Below, piece by piece: positions 26,500 through 35,896 of a stretch of 64,000 nt of DNA. Source of the DNA: an uncultured Fluviicola sp. (GTDB lineage Bacteria > Bacteroidota > Bacteroidia > Flavobacteriales > Crocinitomicaceae); contig NZ_CAMLDC010000002.1 in assembly GCF_946478805.1 (NCBI RefSeq), positions 124,001-188,000 of the forward strand, given 5' to 3'. Below the pieces are notes generated by a model. The model saw only the letters and a program-made list of their open reading frames with translations. It was not told the origin of the DNA and did no database searches. Each line of letters begins with the position of its first letter. Within the stretch, counting starts at the first letter, position 1. Made by a program: the position numbers and the translations under genes.

Positions 26500-27092
26500 A
26501 ATTTGGCAGCTTGTTGTATACTTTCTTTTGAAAATTCGGTTAATTCGGGAATCGTGGTGATTTGAAGGTCTGAAAAATGTGCTTTGTAAATTCGTTCCGA
26601 AGCTTCATTTTTCTCCCCGTTGACGATTAAGCCGGCAATTGTAATTTCACGCGACATCAGCGCATTCAATGTCAGCAAAGTATGATTAATACTTCCCAAG
26701 TAATGTTTCGTAACAACGTAAACAGGGATTTCCCAAAATTGGAACAGGTCGATGTAACACAAACCTTCATCGTTCAAAGGAACCATTACTCCTCCCGCTC
26801 CTTCAATGATCGTCTGTTTCGAAAAATGAGGCAGATCGAAATCGTCTTCTGTCAATTCAATTCCATCCAATCGAGCTGATTCATGGGGTGACATGGCATG
26901 ATTCAACAATACATTTGCCGGCAAAATAGTTGTTTCGGAAGTATTGTTTTTTACAAAATCACTGTCCAAAGCATGTAAATCTCCAGCTTGGACCGGTTTC
27001 CAGTAATCCGCCTTCAATGCTTCGCAAAGAACAGCACTCACCACTGTTTTTCCTACTTCCGTCCCGATTCCTGTAACTACAAATGAATTCAT
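26478..27092 (-). CDS. bioD: Dethiobiotin synthetase
   Basis: BioD, 204 residues; ATP-dependent carboxylation and ring closure of DAPA to dethiobiotin. Seen: P-loop GIGTEVGKTVVS (residues 7-18), YWKPVQAGD, EGAGGVMVPLN (Mg/ATP block). A ribosome site AGGAAA lies 9 bases upstream of the ATG. It precedes bioA in the operon, overlapping it by 22 bases. Confidence 0.95.
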   Translation of the reverse strand: MNSFVVTGIGTEVGKTVVSAVLCEALKADYWKPVQAGDLHALDSDFVKNNTSETTILPANVLLNHAMSPHESARLDGIELTEDDFDLPHFSKQTIIEGAGGVMVPLNDEGLCYIDLFQFWEIPVYVVTKHYLGSINHTLLTLNALMSREITIAGLIVNGEKNEASERIYKAHFSDLQITTIPELTEFSKESIQQAAKLWIEQQA

Positions 27093-27132
27093 CTTCGTTT
27101 TCCTTTCGGTATCAAATTTTCTGAATATAAAT

Positions 27133-27585
27133 CTAGGTTGGGATGCTGGTGATTATCCACTTCCCATCAATCAGTCTCACTTCTGCATTGTCGATTCCCC
27201 CATCTTTTCTTCCGTCCGGGCCTGTTATTTCAAAATAAACCTTTACCCCAAATTTTCCGTTGCCGTAATCTGTTTTGCTAACCAAATGAAAACTGGTAAT
27301 CGTCCAGACTTCCTCGTATCGCTTCAATTTACTCTGAAGCCGTTCCGTTCTGTTTTCAGGGAGTGGAACCACTTTTTCCCATTCCTTGTCTTTCCTGATT
27401 TGTGAAGCATAAAAGAAGTTCACTATTGATTCCAGGGTATTTTCATAACTTGAAAATGTTGCAGCATTCTTCGTGTCTATTACCGGAGCATGCTCAATCT
27501 TCTCCCAAACACGCTCTACAGGTTCTGTTTGAGAAAAAGCAACCCACGAAAAAATCAGAAACGGTATTACCAGCAGTTTTTTCAT
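27133..27585 (-). CDS. Small exported protein, unknown
   Basis: A 150-residue protein with signal peptide MKKLLVIPFLIFSWVAFSQ. The mature part combines a helical N-terminal half with a beta-rich C-terminal half (FGVKVYFEITGPDGRKDGG, WIITSIPT), reminiscent of NTF2-like folds, but no family is recognised. It lies 40 bases after pheT and 40 bases before bioD on the same strand, so it may be transcribed with either. Confidence 0.7.
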   Translation of the reverse strand: MKKLLVIPFLIFSWVAFSQTEPVERVWEKIEHAPVIDTKNAATFSSYENTLESIVNFFYASQIRKDKEWEKVVPLPENRTERLQSKLKRYEEVWTITSFHLVSKTDYGNGKFGVKVYFEITGPDGRKDGGIDNAEVRLIDGKWIITSIPT

Positions 27586-27625
27586 TCTGAATTCTTTAGA
27601 GACAATTTAATGATTTTAGATCAGA

Positions 27626-30058
27626 TTATCTCAATTCTGCTCCCAATTGTTTTTCCAATTCTGCACGGATCGAATTCATGATTCCATCCACCTGGGTATC
27701 TTTCAATGTTTGTTCAGCATCCTGGAAAGTGAATGAAACTGCGTAGGATTTCTTGCCTTCAGCCAAATTCTTTCCTTCGTAAACATCGAACAATCCTACT
27801 TTTTGAAGGATTTTCTTGTCCACTTTCCTGGCTATCTGCTCAATTTCCGCAAAACGGACTTTCGAATCCAAGAGCAAAGAGAAATCACGCCGAACTTCGA
27901 ATGTTTTAGGTAATTCCTTGTACTGGACCTTCGCCAATTTCAATGAATCCAATAGTGCATCCCAATCCAGGTCAGCAACAAAAACATCCTGTTTCACTCC
28001 GAAATGTTTCTTCACCTTCGGATTTGCCCAGCCTAAAGTTCCCACTACATTTTTCAGAATGCGAATCTGGTAACCATCTGCCAACACTTCCTGATCAGGT
28101 AGGTTTTCTTCCTGGATGAAAGCCAACAAACCTAAACGCTCGAAGAGATTTGAAACAATTCCTTTCAAGGTAAACAAAGTAGATTTCTCCAATTTTTGAG
28201 CCCAGGATTCGTCCTGTTTATTTCCGGTCATTAAAATCAACAGGCGTTTATTCTCCAAGTAAATATCGTTTTCATAAGAATAAGTCTTCCCAAATTCAAA
28301 CAAACGCAAATCCGGATTTTGACGGTTCTGGTTGTGAGCAACTGTTTCCATTCCCTGGAACAGCAAACTTTGACGCATCACAGCCAAATCCTGGCTCAAC
28401 GGATTCAACATCGTTACTGCTTTTGAAACTTGAAATTGAGTTCCACCTAATTTTTCAGCATATTGCGGGCTCGTCAAGGAATTATTCAACATTTCATTGA
28501 ACCCCATTCCAGCCAATACTTCAGCCAGGTTGACACCCAAACGTTCCAAATCCGGTTTTTCACTCACCACCAGCGAAGTATTCAATTTCTCCGGAAGCGG
28601 AATTTGGTTAAAGCCGTAAATGCGCAATACTTCTTCGATCACATCAACCTCACGGTCTACATCGATTCGGTAGTTCGGAACAGAAAGACTTAGCGCCTCT
28701 TCTGTTGAAAGACCAAATTCAAAATCTAAAGACTTTAAAATGTTCTGGATCACAGTTGGAGCAATTTCATGTCCCAAAAGCTCATTTATTCGTTTATAAC
28801 GAAGCGTCACTTGTCTTCTTTGAACCGGATTCGGATACAAATCAACCGCTTCCATTCCTACTTTTCCACCGGCAACTTCCTGGATCAGCTGAACCGCTCT
28901 TTCTAAAGCATACGGAACCAAATCCACATCTACGCCACGTTCAAAACGGAAACTTGCATCGGTTGACAAGGTATGTCTTTTTGCTGTTTTACGAATAGAA
29001 ACCGGCTGGAAATAAGCAGCCTCCAAAAACAGTTCTGTTGTGGAATCTGAAATTCCTGAATGATTTCCACCAAAAACACCCGCAATACACATCGCTTCCT
29101 TTTCATTGGCAATAACCAGGTCTTCTTTATCCAACGTCCGCTCCACTCCATCAAGGGTAATCATCTTCTCTCCGGCTTTTGCTGTTCGGACAATCACTTT
29201 TCCTTGGACAACTGAAGCATCAAAAGCATGTAAAGGTGTTCCCAATTCGCGCATCACGTAATTCGTTACGTCCACCACGTTATTGATCGGGGATAAACCA
29301 ACAGCTCTTAATTTATTCTGCAACCAAGCCGGCGAAGCCTTCACTTCAATTCCGCTCAGCGTAATTCCCATATATCTTGGGCAAAGCTCTGCATTTTCAA
29401 CAGTTACAGAAACAGACAGATCCGTTTCCTTCACCGGTTTTTTCGTTTCTTTCAATTGCAATTTCGCAGTACTTCCTTCATGACAAGCCATGTATGCAAG
29501 TACATCACGTGCAACACCAATATGTCCCATTGCGTCAGCCCGGTTTGGTGTCAACCCGATTTCGATCTGGACATCACTTTCCAACTCCAGGTACTCAGCA
29601 GCAGGAGTTCCTACTTTTGCATTCGGATCCAAAACTAAAATTCCATCGTGGCCTGTGCCCAAACCTAACTCATCTTCCGCACAAAGCATTCCATATGATT
29701 CCACATCGCGGATTTTGGAAACTTTCATTTTCAAAGGCTCATCCGGTTTCGGATATAGAATCGCTCCGACCTGGGCCAGAATGACCTTTTGTCCGACTGC
29801 CACATTCGGTGCACCACAAACAACCTGGAGGATTTCCTTTCCGTTATTCACTTTCGTCACTTTCAAGCGGTCTGCATTCGGATGTTGTTCACATTCAATT
29901 ACTTCAGCAACCACAACACCTTGCAAGCCACCTTTTACGCTTTCGATTGTTTCAAACCCTTCTACCTCAAGACCTGTATCCGTCAAAAGTTGATCTAATT
30001 CTTCAGGAGATTTGTGAACCGGTAAAAACTCGTGTAACCAAGCAGAGGAAATTTTCAT
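27626..30058 (-). CDS. pheT: Phenylalanyl-tRNA synthetase beta subunit
   Basis: PheT, 810 residues, usual length; the beta half of the (alpha-beta)2 enzyme charging tRNA-Phe. Order: N-terminal EMAP/tRNA-binding domain (VVAEVIECEQHPNADRLKV, CGAPNVAVGQKV), B1/B5 core with MRELGTPLHAFDAS, the B3/B4 editing domain (about 200-400), and the ferredoxin-fold anticodon-binding domain at the C-terminus (about 720-810). ATG 30058 (MKISSAWLHEF) is chosen over the longer frame opening at 30106, since it matches the family N-terminus and lies just downstream of the promoter at 30079-30106. Confidence 0.95.
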   Translation of the reverse strand: MKISSAWLHEFLPVHKSPEELDQLLTDTGLEVEGFETIESVKGGLQGVVVAEVIECEQHPNADRLKVTKVNNGKEILQVVCGAPNVAVGQKVILAQVGAILYPKPDEPLKMKVSKIRDVESYGMLCAEDELGLGTGHDGILVLDPNAKVGTPAAEYLELESDVQIEIGLTPNRADAMGHIGVARDVLAYMACHEGSTAKLQLKETKKPVKETDLSVSVTVENAELCPRYMGITLSGIEVKASPAWLQNKLRAVGLSPINNVVDVTNYVMRELGTPLHAFDASVVQGKVIVRTAKAGEKMITLDGVERTLDKEDLVIANEKEAMCIAGVFGGNHSGISDSTTELFLEAAYFQPVSIRKTAKRHTLSTDASFRFERGVDVDLVPYALERAVQLIQEVAGGKVGMEAVDLYPNPVQRRQVTLRYKRINELLGHEIAPTVIQNILKSLDFEFGLSTEEALSLSVPNYRIDVDREVDVIEEVLRIYGFNQIPLPEKLNTSLVVSEKPDLERLGVNLAEVLAGMGFNEMLNNSLTSPQYAEKLGGTQFQVSKAVTMLNPLSQDLAVMRQSLLFQGMETVAHNQNRQNPDLRLFEFGKTYSYENDIYLENKRLLILMTGNKQDESWAQKLEKSTLFTLKGIVSNLFERLGLLAFIQEENLPDQEVLADGYQIRILKNVVGTLGWANPKVKKHFGVKQDVFVADLDWDALLDSLKLAKVQYKELPKTFEVRRDFSLLLDSKVRFAEIEQIARKVDKKILQKVGLFDVYEGKNLAEGKKSYAVSFTFQDAEQTLKDTQVDGIMNSIRAELEKQLGAELR

Positions 30059-30078
30059 TGTTGCATTTTTTTGAAGTT

Positions 30079-30106
30079 CAAATTTAAGAAAAAACAGAGA
30101 AAACAA
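30079..30106 (-). promoter_or_regulatory. pheT: Putative pheT promoter
   Basis: On the minus strand TTG (30104-30106), a 17-base spacer and TAAATTTG (30079-30086), matching the Bacteroidetes pattern. A leader of about 14 bases to ATG 30058 results. Confidence 0.55.
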
Positions 30107-30154
30107 GGACTAATTTGACATAAAAGCGCTAAATTCGTTCACGCTAATATTTAA

Positions 30155-32548
30155 ATGAAATCCCTTACTATACAAATCTTATTTCTACTCGCTGTTTCTG
30201 TCACTTGGGGGCAGGAAAATGCCACTATTAGCGGGTACATGAATGAAGAAAGTTCAGGAGAACCGATCATCGGAGGACAAGTATTTGTTCCCAGTCTTCA
30301 GAAAGGAGCCTCAACCAACGAATTCGGATTTTATTCCCTGACACTTCCAAAAGGAAACTATCAATTGATTTATCGCGGTGGCGGCTTTCCAAATGACACC
30401 TTGGATATCGTCCTAAACAAGGATACTATTATCAAAGCAGAATTGGGCGAATCCGTTGAGATCGAAGAAGTTGAGATCAATGCTAAAAAAAACGACAACG
30501 TCAACTCAACCAAAATCGGGCAAATCGAACTGGATATTGATCAGATCAAAAAACTTCCTGCATTTTTAGGAGAAGTTGACGTACTGAAAACCATTCAACT
30601 ACTTCCCGGAGTTTCTTCCGTAAGTGAAGGTGGACAGGGATTTTATGTTCGTGGTGGTGGTCCGGACCAGAACCTGGTCTTATTGGACAACGCACAAGTA
30701 TACAATGCTTCACATTTATTCGGGTTCTTCTCCGTTTTCAACTCGGATGCCGTAAAAAGTGTCAATCTGATCAAAGGAAGTATGCCGGCAAGTTACGGAG
30801 GCAGGCTTTCATCCGTTCTGGAAGTGAACATGAATGAAGGGAATAATAAGAAATTTAAAGTTACAGGTGGATTAGGGCTCATTTCTTCCCGCTTGACTTT
30901 CGAAGGTCCGATTGTGAAAAACAAAGGGTCTTTCATTGTTTCTGCAAGAAGAACATACATTGATCTGTTCATGAAAGCATTTATCAAGAAATCGAGCTCG
31001 TTCTACGGATCCAGTTATTTTTTCTACGACCTGAATGCAAAATTGAATTACCGACTGGGACCAAAAGACAAGATCTACCTAAGTGGTTACTACGGGAAAG
31101 ACCTGTTCAATTTCGGGAATAAAAAAGAGGATTTCAGTGTGAAAATGCCTTGGGGGAACGGAATTGCTGCCTTGAGATGGAATCATCAATTCAACAGCAA
31201 ATTGTTTATGAATACCACGGCGACACTTACCGACTACCTTTTCAGCTTTGGTTCGGAACAGGATCAATTCAAGTTTGAATTGAAATCCGGAATTCGGGAT
31301 TACGGCGGAAAAGTTGAATTGTCCTACTTCCCCAATACACGCCATTCGATTAAGACGGGCACGGACTACCTGTTCCACACCTTCACTCCTACCAGTGTTT
31401 CCGCTTCGCAGAATGATGTGGTTTTTGACACTGGTTTGGCACAGAAATTATTCAGTCATGAATCCGGGATCTACTTCCAGGATGAAGTCGATATTACTTC
31501 CTGGCTTCGCGTCAACGCAGGAATCCGCGTGAGCATGTACCAATTCACAGGTCCGTTCACACGTTATTACAAAGGCGTTACCGGACATACCGATTCAACC
31601 AAAACATACAAAAAGGGGGAAATCATCAAATCCTATTTCGGATTTGAGCCGCGTCTCTCCGCCCGATTCCTGTTAAAAGACAAAAGTTCCATCAAAGCAG
31701 GATTCACCTACAACAATCAATACGTACATCTGGCAAGTCTGAGTGCCGTTTCTCTTCCGACCGACATCTGGTATCCCAGTACAGATAAAGCACACCCACA
31801 AAAAGGCTGGCAGGCAAGTTTGGGATACTTCCGGAATTTCAGCAATAACAAATGGGAAACTTCCGTTGAAGTCTACTACAAGAAAATGCAGAATGTGATT
31901 GAATTCAAACAAGGAGCTTTGCCTTCCGACAATGTAAATGACAATACCGACAACTTGCTCGTGTATGGAACGGGCTGGAGTTACGGTGCCGAATTCTTTA
32001 TCAAGAGAACTTTTGGAAAACTAACCGGTTGGATCGGCTATACACTCGCGAAATCGGATCGTTACTTTCCGGACATCCAAGCAACAAAATATCCTGCAAA
32101 ATACGACCGGAGACATGATCTGACCTTGGTCGGAACCTATGAATTAAACAAACGCTGGACTTTCGGGTTCTCCTTCATTTATGCCTCCGGAAATACCCTG
32201 ACCCTGCCTAACAGCTGGTATTTCAACAACCAGGATCTGCTTTTCAATTACGGTCCGAGAAACTCTACAAGAATGGCACCTTATCACCGGTTGGACTTAT
32301 CTGCGACCTGGTACGACAAACCGACAAAAACGAAAATCGACAAGAAAACAGGAGAAAAGACGGAAATCGCCAAAAAATTCAGACAGAATGTGGCTTTCTC
32401 GATCTACAATGTCTACAACCGTGCGAATCCTTACTTTTTGTATATTGATAACAATGGAAGTATCACTTCAAATGATTTCAAAATCTCTGTAAAGCAAGTG
32501 TCATTATTTCCAATTTTACCTAGTATCACATGGAATTTCGAATTTTAA
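30155..32548 (+). CDS. TonB-dependent outer-membrane receptor
   Basis: A 797-residue outer-membrane receptor. Order: signal peptide (about 1-19, ends WGQ), carboxypeptidase-like regulatory domain (about 22-105, GYMNEESSGEPIIGGQVFVP), plug domain (about 120-235, with DVLKTIQLLPGVSSVSEGGQ and GFYVRGGGPDQNLVLLDNAQ), then the 22-strand barrel, ending ..SITWNFEF with an aromatic C-terminus. It takes up a substrate using TonB energy. The next gene is a DUF4249 lipoprotein overlapping by 19 bases, the usual partner for this group; substrate is not known. Confidence 0.92.
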   Translation: MKSLTIQILFLLAVSVTWGQENATISGYMNEESSGEPIIGGQVFVPSLQKGASTNEFGFYSLTLPKGNYQLIYRGGGFPNDTLDIVLNKDTIIKAELGESVEIEEVEINAKKNDNVNSTKIGQIELDIDQIKKLPAFLGEVDVLKTIQLLPGVSSVSEGGQGFYVRGGGPDQNLVLLDNAQVYNASHLFGFFSVFNSDAVKSVNLIKGSMPASYGGRLSSVLEVNMNEGNNKKFKVTGGLGLISSRLTFEGPIVKNKGSFIVSARRTYIDLFMKAFIKKSSSFYGSSYFFYDLNAKLNYRLGPKDKIYLSGYYGKDLFNFGNKKEDFSVKMPWGNGIAALRWNHQFNSKLFMNTTATLTDYLFSFGSEQDQFKFELKSGIRDYGGKVELSYFPNTRHSIKTGTDYLFHTFTPTSVSASQNDVVFDTGLAQKLFSHESGIYFQDEVDITSWLRVNAGIRVSMYQFTGPFTRYYKGVTGHTDSTKTYKKGEIIKSYFGFEPRLSARFLLKDKSSIKAGFTYNNQYVHLASLSAVSLPTDIWYPSTDKAHPQKGWQASLGYFRNFSNNKWETSVEVYYKKMQNVIEFKQGALPSDNVNDNTDNLLVYGTGWSYGAEFFIKRTFGKLTGWIGYTLAKSDRYFPDIQATKYPAKYDRRHDLTLVGTYELNKRWTFGFSFIYASGNTLTLPNSWYFNNQDLLFNYGPRNSTRMAPYHRLDLSATWYDKPTKTKIDKKTGEKTEIAKKFRQNVAFSIYNVYNRANPYFLYIDNNGSITSNDFKISVKQVSLFPILPSITWNFEF

Positions 32549-33480
32549 TAATTTTATTCAGCCTGGCTTTTCTCGCCGGATGTACCAAGGAAGTGAAGAT
32601 TGATATTCCCGGCTACGAGGAAAAGGTAGTCATCGATGGTCGGATTGAAACCGGAATGCCCCCGATCGTATTGATTTCCAAAACCCAGGATATCTATTCC
32701 CCAACTACATTGGATGCTTTTCTTAACAGCTTTCAATCCGGGGCAATTGTAACCGTTTCTGATGGGTCCAACACTGTGGTTCTGGATGAGATCTGTTCAG
32801 ATAATCTTCCTCCCGGAACTGAAGCAATGGCAGCTGCATTATTCGGGATTCCCGAATCAGAATTGGCAAACTATCACTTGTGTGCCTATTCCAGTTTCAA
32901 TACTGCAATTTGGGGTCAAGTTGGAAAAACTTATTCCTTGAAAGTGCAATTGAACGGTGAAACATTTACTTCCACAACACAGATTGTAACTCCTACTCCA
33001 CTTGATTCGGTTTATTGGGTGCAGTATCCCGGGGCAAATCCGGGCTATGGTTATTCCTGGGCAACATTAACTGATCCTCCAGGATATGATGCCTATATGT
33101 GGGAAGTGAAACGCATTAACATGGTAAATGGCTTACCTAAGGATCCGGCCTTCAAAGCAACCTTCAGCCCGGCGATAGATGATGAATTCTTCAATGGACA
33201 GACCTTCAACTTCTATTATGAGAATCCATTTACCTGGGACGACGAAACCGTTGCAGATGCAGACAAAGGTTATTACAAACAAGGAGATTCCGTAGTGATC
33301 AAGTTCTCAAAAATCGATGCTGCCGTGTACGATTTTTTGGAAAAGAAATACATGCAGCTTGGAACAGCAGGAAATCCGTTTGCTTCGCCAACAACAATCC
33401 CCACCAATATCCAGGGAGGGGCAATCGGTCTTTGGGCAGGATATTCACCTTCGTTTGACACGCTGTACTGCACACCTTAA
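32530..33480 (+). CDS. DUF4249 lipoprotein
   Basis: A 316-residue lipoprotein: signal peptide with lipobox LAFLAGC (Cys18), then a DUF4249 domain (KVVIDGRIETGMPPIVLIS near the start). These proteins accompany CarboxypepD-reg/TonB receptors and are thought to be their surface-exposed partner, comparable to SusD but unrelated. The 19-base overlap with the receptor gene implies fixed stoichiometry. The long inverted-repeat element starts right after its TAA. Confidence 0.88.
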   Translation: MEFRILIILFSLAFLAGCTKEVKIDIPGYEEKVVIDGRIETGMPPIVLISKTQDIYSPTTLDAFLNSFQSGAIVTVSDGSNTVVLDEICSDNLPPGTEAMAAALFGIPESELANYHLCAYSSFNTAIWGQVGKTYSLKVQLNGETFTSTTQIVTPTPLDSVYWVQYPGANPGYGYSWATLTDPPGYDAYMWEVKRINMVNGLPKDPAFKATFSPAIDDEFFNGQTFNFYYENPFTWDDETVADADKGYYKQGDSVVIKFSKIDAAVYDFLEKKYMQLGTAGNPFASPTTIPTNIQGGAIGLWAGYSPSFDTLYCTP

Positions 33481-33591
33481 ATTGAAAATAGAGAATTGAT
33501 AATTGAAAAGATTTTAGATCTTCCTAGCTAAATTCGATTCAACAGAGCAAATTCAAACTTTTCAATTTTACATTTTCAATTCTCAATTAAA
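33481..33591. repeat. Long inverted-repeat element, copy 2
   Basis: Arms AATTGATAATTGAAAAG and CTTTTCAATTTTACATTTTC with an outer AGAATTG/CAATTCT pairing. Its centre (from GATTTTAGATC to AAATTCAAA, including ATTCGATTCAACAGAGC) is almost the same as in copy 3 at 35792. Confidence 0.7.
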
Positions 33592-33601
33592 AGATAGATA
33601 T

Positions 33602-33609
33602 TAACTTTG
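33602..33609 (+). promoter_or_regulatory. Putative -7 element before the acyltransferase pair
   Basis: TAACTTTG (consensus TAnnTTTG) ends only 4 bases before ATG 33614, which would give an almost leaderless transcript. No -33 TTG is visible at 19-21 bases. Confidence 0.35.
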
Positions 33610-33613
33610 CGCT

Positions 33614-34435
33614 ATGAAACAACAAGAAGATTTCATTAACGTACGGAGATTAATCCAGAGTAAGAATCCTCGGTTGATAAAATGGATTCCGGGTTTCATT
33701 ATCCGTTACCTGGAACGCATTCTGCATCAGAAGGAAATCAATGATTTTTTGAATACACACGACTCAAGAAACCAGGATTTCTGTAAAGAAGTACTGGAAG
33801 AAATTGGCGTGACCTATTCCATCAAAGGAATTGAGAACATACCTAAGACCGGAAAATGTGTGATTGTGATGAACCATCCGCTTGGAGGAATGGATGCAAT
33901 GGCATTGGTTGATGGTTTGAGAGACCACCGGACAGATATCAAATTTATTGTAAACGATTTATTATTGAACCTGGAACCGCTCAAGGACATTTTTGTCGGA
34001 ATCAATAAACACGGCAAAACGAAAAGTAGTTCCCTACTTCAGGTAAACAGTCTTTTTTCTTCAGATCAATTGGTTTGCGTATTTCCGGCAGGTTTGGTCA
34101 GCAGGAAAAAAAACGGGGTTGTTAAGGACCTCGAATGGAAGAAAGCATTTGTAAAACAAGCACGTCTGAATGATCAGCTGATCGTTCCGGTGCATATTGA
34201 CGGAGAATTGTCGAACTTCTTTTATCGTTTATCGAATTTTCGTACATTTCTTGGAATAAAAGCAAATATTGAAATGTTATATCTGGCAGATGAAATGTTC
34301 CGCCAGAAGGGGAAACACATTCAATTTACAGTTGGAGAACCGATTGAAGCTAACACATTAGACACTAAAACCTCAGATGTAGCATGGGCCGAATGGTTCC
34401 GGAACTACGTATATACATTGAAACAAAAAGTATGA
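33614..34435 (+). CDS. Lysophospholipid-type O-acyltransferase (GlsA-like)
   Basis: A 273-residue PlsC-family acyltransferase. Seen: IVMNHPLGGMDAMALVDGL (the NHxLGGxD form of the family's H-D active site) and VFPAGLVSRKKNGVVKD, the substrate loop. It most likely adds the second, ester-linked acyl chain to an acyl-amino-acid. The pair with the adjacent N-acyltransferase (ATGA overlap) matches the GlsA/GlsB arrangement that makes glycine lipids in Bacteroides, or ornithine lipids by OlsA/OlsB. Amino acid specificity is not readable. An alternative is a plain phospholipid acyltransferase. Confidence 0.78.
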   Translation: MKQQEDFINVRRLIQSKNPRLIKWIPGFIIRYLERILHQKEINDFLNTHDSRNQDFCKEVLEEIGVTYSIKGIENIPKTGKCVIVMNHPLGGMDAMALVDGLRDHRTDIKFIVNDLLLNLEPLKDIFVGINKHGKTKSSSLLQVNSLFSSDQLVCVFPAGLVSRKKNGVVKDLEWKKAFVKQARLNDQLIVPVHIDGELSNFFYRLSNFRTFLGIKANIEMLYLADEMFRQKGKHIQFTVGEPIEANTLDTKTSDVAWAEWFRNYVYTLKQKV

Positions 34436-35346
34436 AACCGATAATACCCGCTGTAGATAAAGAAATCATCAAAAAAGAACTTGCCGAGGTTGGATTGATC
34501 CGGACCACGCGAAAAGGAGATAATGAGATTTATTTTGTAAATATCCATACTGCTCCCAATATCGTTCGGGAAATCGGTCGCTTACGTGAAGTGACTTTCC
34601 GTTTTGCAGGTGGTGGAACCGGTGAATCTTTGGACCTGGACGAATTCGACACACAAGAAATTTGCTACAATCAATTGATCGTCTGGTCACCTGAAGACGA
34701 AGAGATCATTGGTGGTTATCGTTTCATTTTATGTAAAGATGCAATTGATAAAACCGGAGAAATCCATTTGTCTACAACACATTACTTCGACTTCTCAGAT
34801 CGTTTTATCAAAGATTACATGCCTACAACCTGCGAGTTAGGAAGAAGCTGGGTACAACCCAATTATCAACCTGCGCAGAATCCACGAAAGGGTTTGTTTG
34901 CTTTGGATAATATCTGGGACGGACTTGGAGCCTTAACCATCAGTTACCCGAATATCAAATATTTCTTTGGTAAAGTAACCATGTATCCGAACTATAATAA
35001 AGAAGCACGGGATTTCCTATTGCATTTTATGCATCATTATTTTCCGGATACTGAAAATCTGATGGTCCCTTATCATCCGTTGAAAACCGAATACAATACT
35101 GCGTTTGTTGAAGAACAGCTCAAAGGACTTGATTTCAAAGACGGATTTAAGGTTCTGAATTCCTTTGTGAGGCAACACGGAGAGAATGTTCCACCATTGG
35201 TAAACATTTACATGCACCTTTCTCCAACGATGAAAACCTTTGGAACTGCTGTAAATCCGGATTTCGGCAACGTGGAAGAAACCGGAATTCTGGTTACGAT
35301 TTCAGATGTTTACCAGGATAAGAAAGAAAGACATTTAACTTATTGA
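34432..35346 (+). CDS. GNAT-type N-acyltransferase (GlsB/OlsB-like)
   Basis: A 304-residue protein of the hemolysin/OlsB-like GNAT family, which moves a 3-hydroxy fatty acyl group from ACP to an amino acid nitrogen. Seen: IVREIGRLREVTFRFAGGGT, IGGYRFILCKDA and TCELGRSWVQPNYQPAQNP, typical of the family. ATG 34432 is chosen over 34384 because it couples by ATGA to the O-acyltransferase and gives the family's usual N-terminus. Confidence 0.82.
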   Translation: MKPIIPAVDKEIIKKELAEVGLIRTTRKGDNEIYFVNIHTAPNIVREIGRLREVTFRFAGGGTGESLDLDEFDTQEICYNQLIVWSPEDEEIIGGYRFILCKDAIDKTGEIHLSTTHYFDFSDRFIKDYMPTTCELGRSWVQPNYQPAQNPRKGLFALDNIWDGLGALTISYPNIKYFFGKVTMYPNYNKEARDFLLHFMHHYFPDTENLMVPYHPLKTEYNTAFVEEQLKGLDFKDGFKVLNSFVRQHGENVPPLVNIYMHLSPTMKTFGTAVNPDFGNVEETGILVTISDVYQDKKERHLTY

Positions 35347-35347
35347 T

Positions 35348-35791
35348 ATGAATCACGAATTTGAACGCTGTTTTACCAAAGACCTGGATTCCCTGGCAAA
35401 GGAAATCGAGCTTTGCGATGAAGAAACACTTTTGTGGCATGTTTTTCCGGGAATCACGAATTCAATTGGAAATCTGACACAGCATCTGATTGGAAACCTG
35501 AATCATTTTATCGGGGCAACCTTGGGTGAAACCGGTTATGTAAGAAATCGGGAAGCCGAATTTTCAGAACGCTATTTTACCAAAACAGAGCTGATTTCCG
35601 AACTTGGAAAGACTTCCGAAATGCTTGAAAAAGTATTGAGTTCACTCACACCCGAACAGCTCGATAAGACCTTTCCTTACGAACCATTCGGTTATTCCAT
35701 GACAACGAGTCACATGATTGCAAAATTGACCGGTCATTTAGGATATCACCTGGGACAGATTAATTATTTGAGAAGACTAAAACAGAACTGA
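35348..35791 (+). CDS. DinB-family protein (second)
   Basis: A 147-residue four-helix DinB-like protein with histidine-containing helices (NLTQHLIGNLNHFIGATLG and KLTGHLGYHLGQINYL), the candidate metal ligands. One base separates it from the N-acyltransferase stop, so it ends that operon. Function is not deducible; it is not closely similar to the DinB protein at 21297. Confidence 0.85.
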   Translation: MNHEFERCFTKDLDSLAKEIELCDEETLLWHVFPGITNSIGNLTQHLIGNLNHFIGATLGETGYVRNREAEFSERYFTKTELISELGKTSEMLEKVLSSLTPEQLDKTFPYEPFGYSMTTSHMIAKLTGHLGYHLGQINYLRRLKQN

Positions 35792-35896
35792 AAAATGGAG
35801 AATTGAGAATTGAAAAGATTTTAAATCTTCATCGCTAAATTCGATTCAACAGAGCAAATTCAAACTTTTCAATTTTACATTTTCAATTTTCAATTA
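35792..35896. repeat. Long inverted-repeat element, copy 3
   Basis: Starts right after the DinB TGA. Arms AGAATTGAGAATTGAAAAG and CTTTTCAATTTTACATTTTC; the right end provides the TAA of rnz, read on the minus strand. The centre is near-identical to copy 2. Confidence 0.7.

Noticed and set aside
29490..29993. 167-residue plus-strand ORF inside pheT
   Set aside because: It is antisense to a conserved part of PheT and shows no protein-family sequence.
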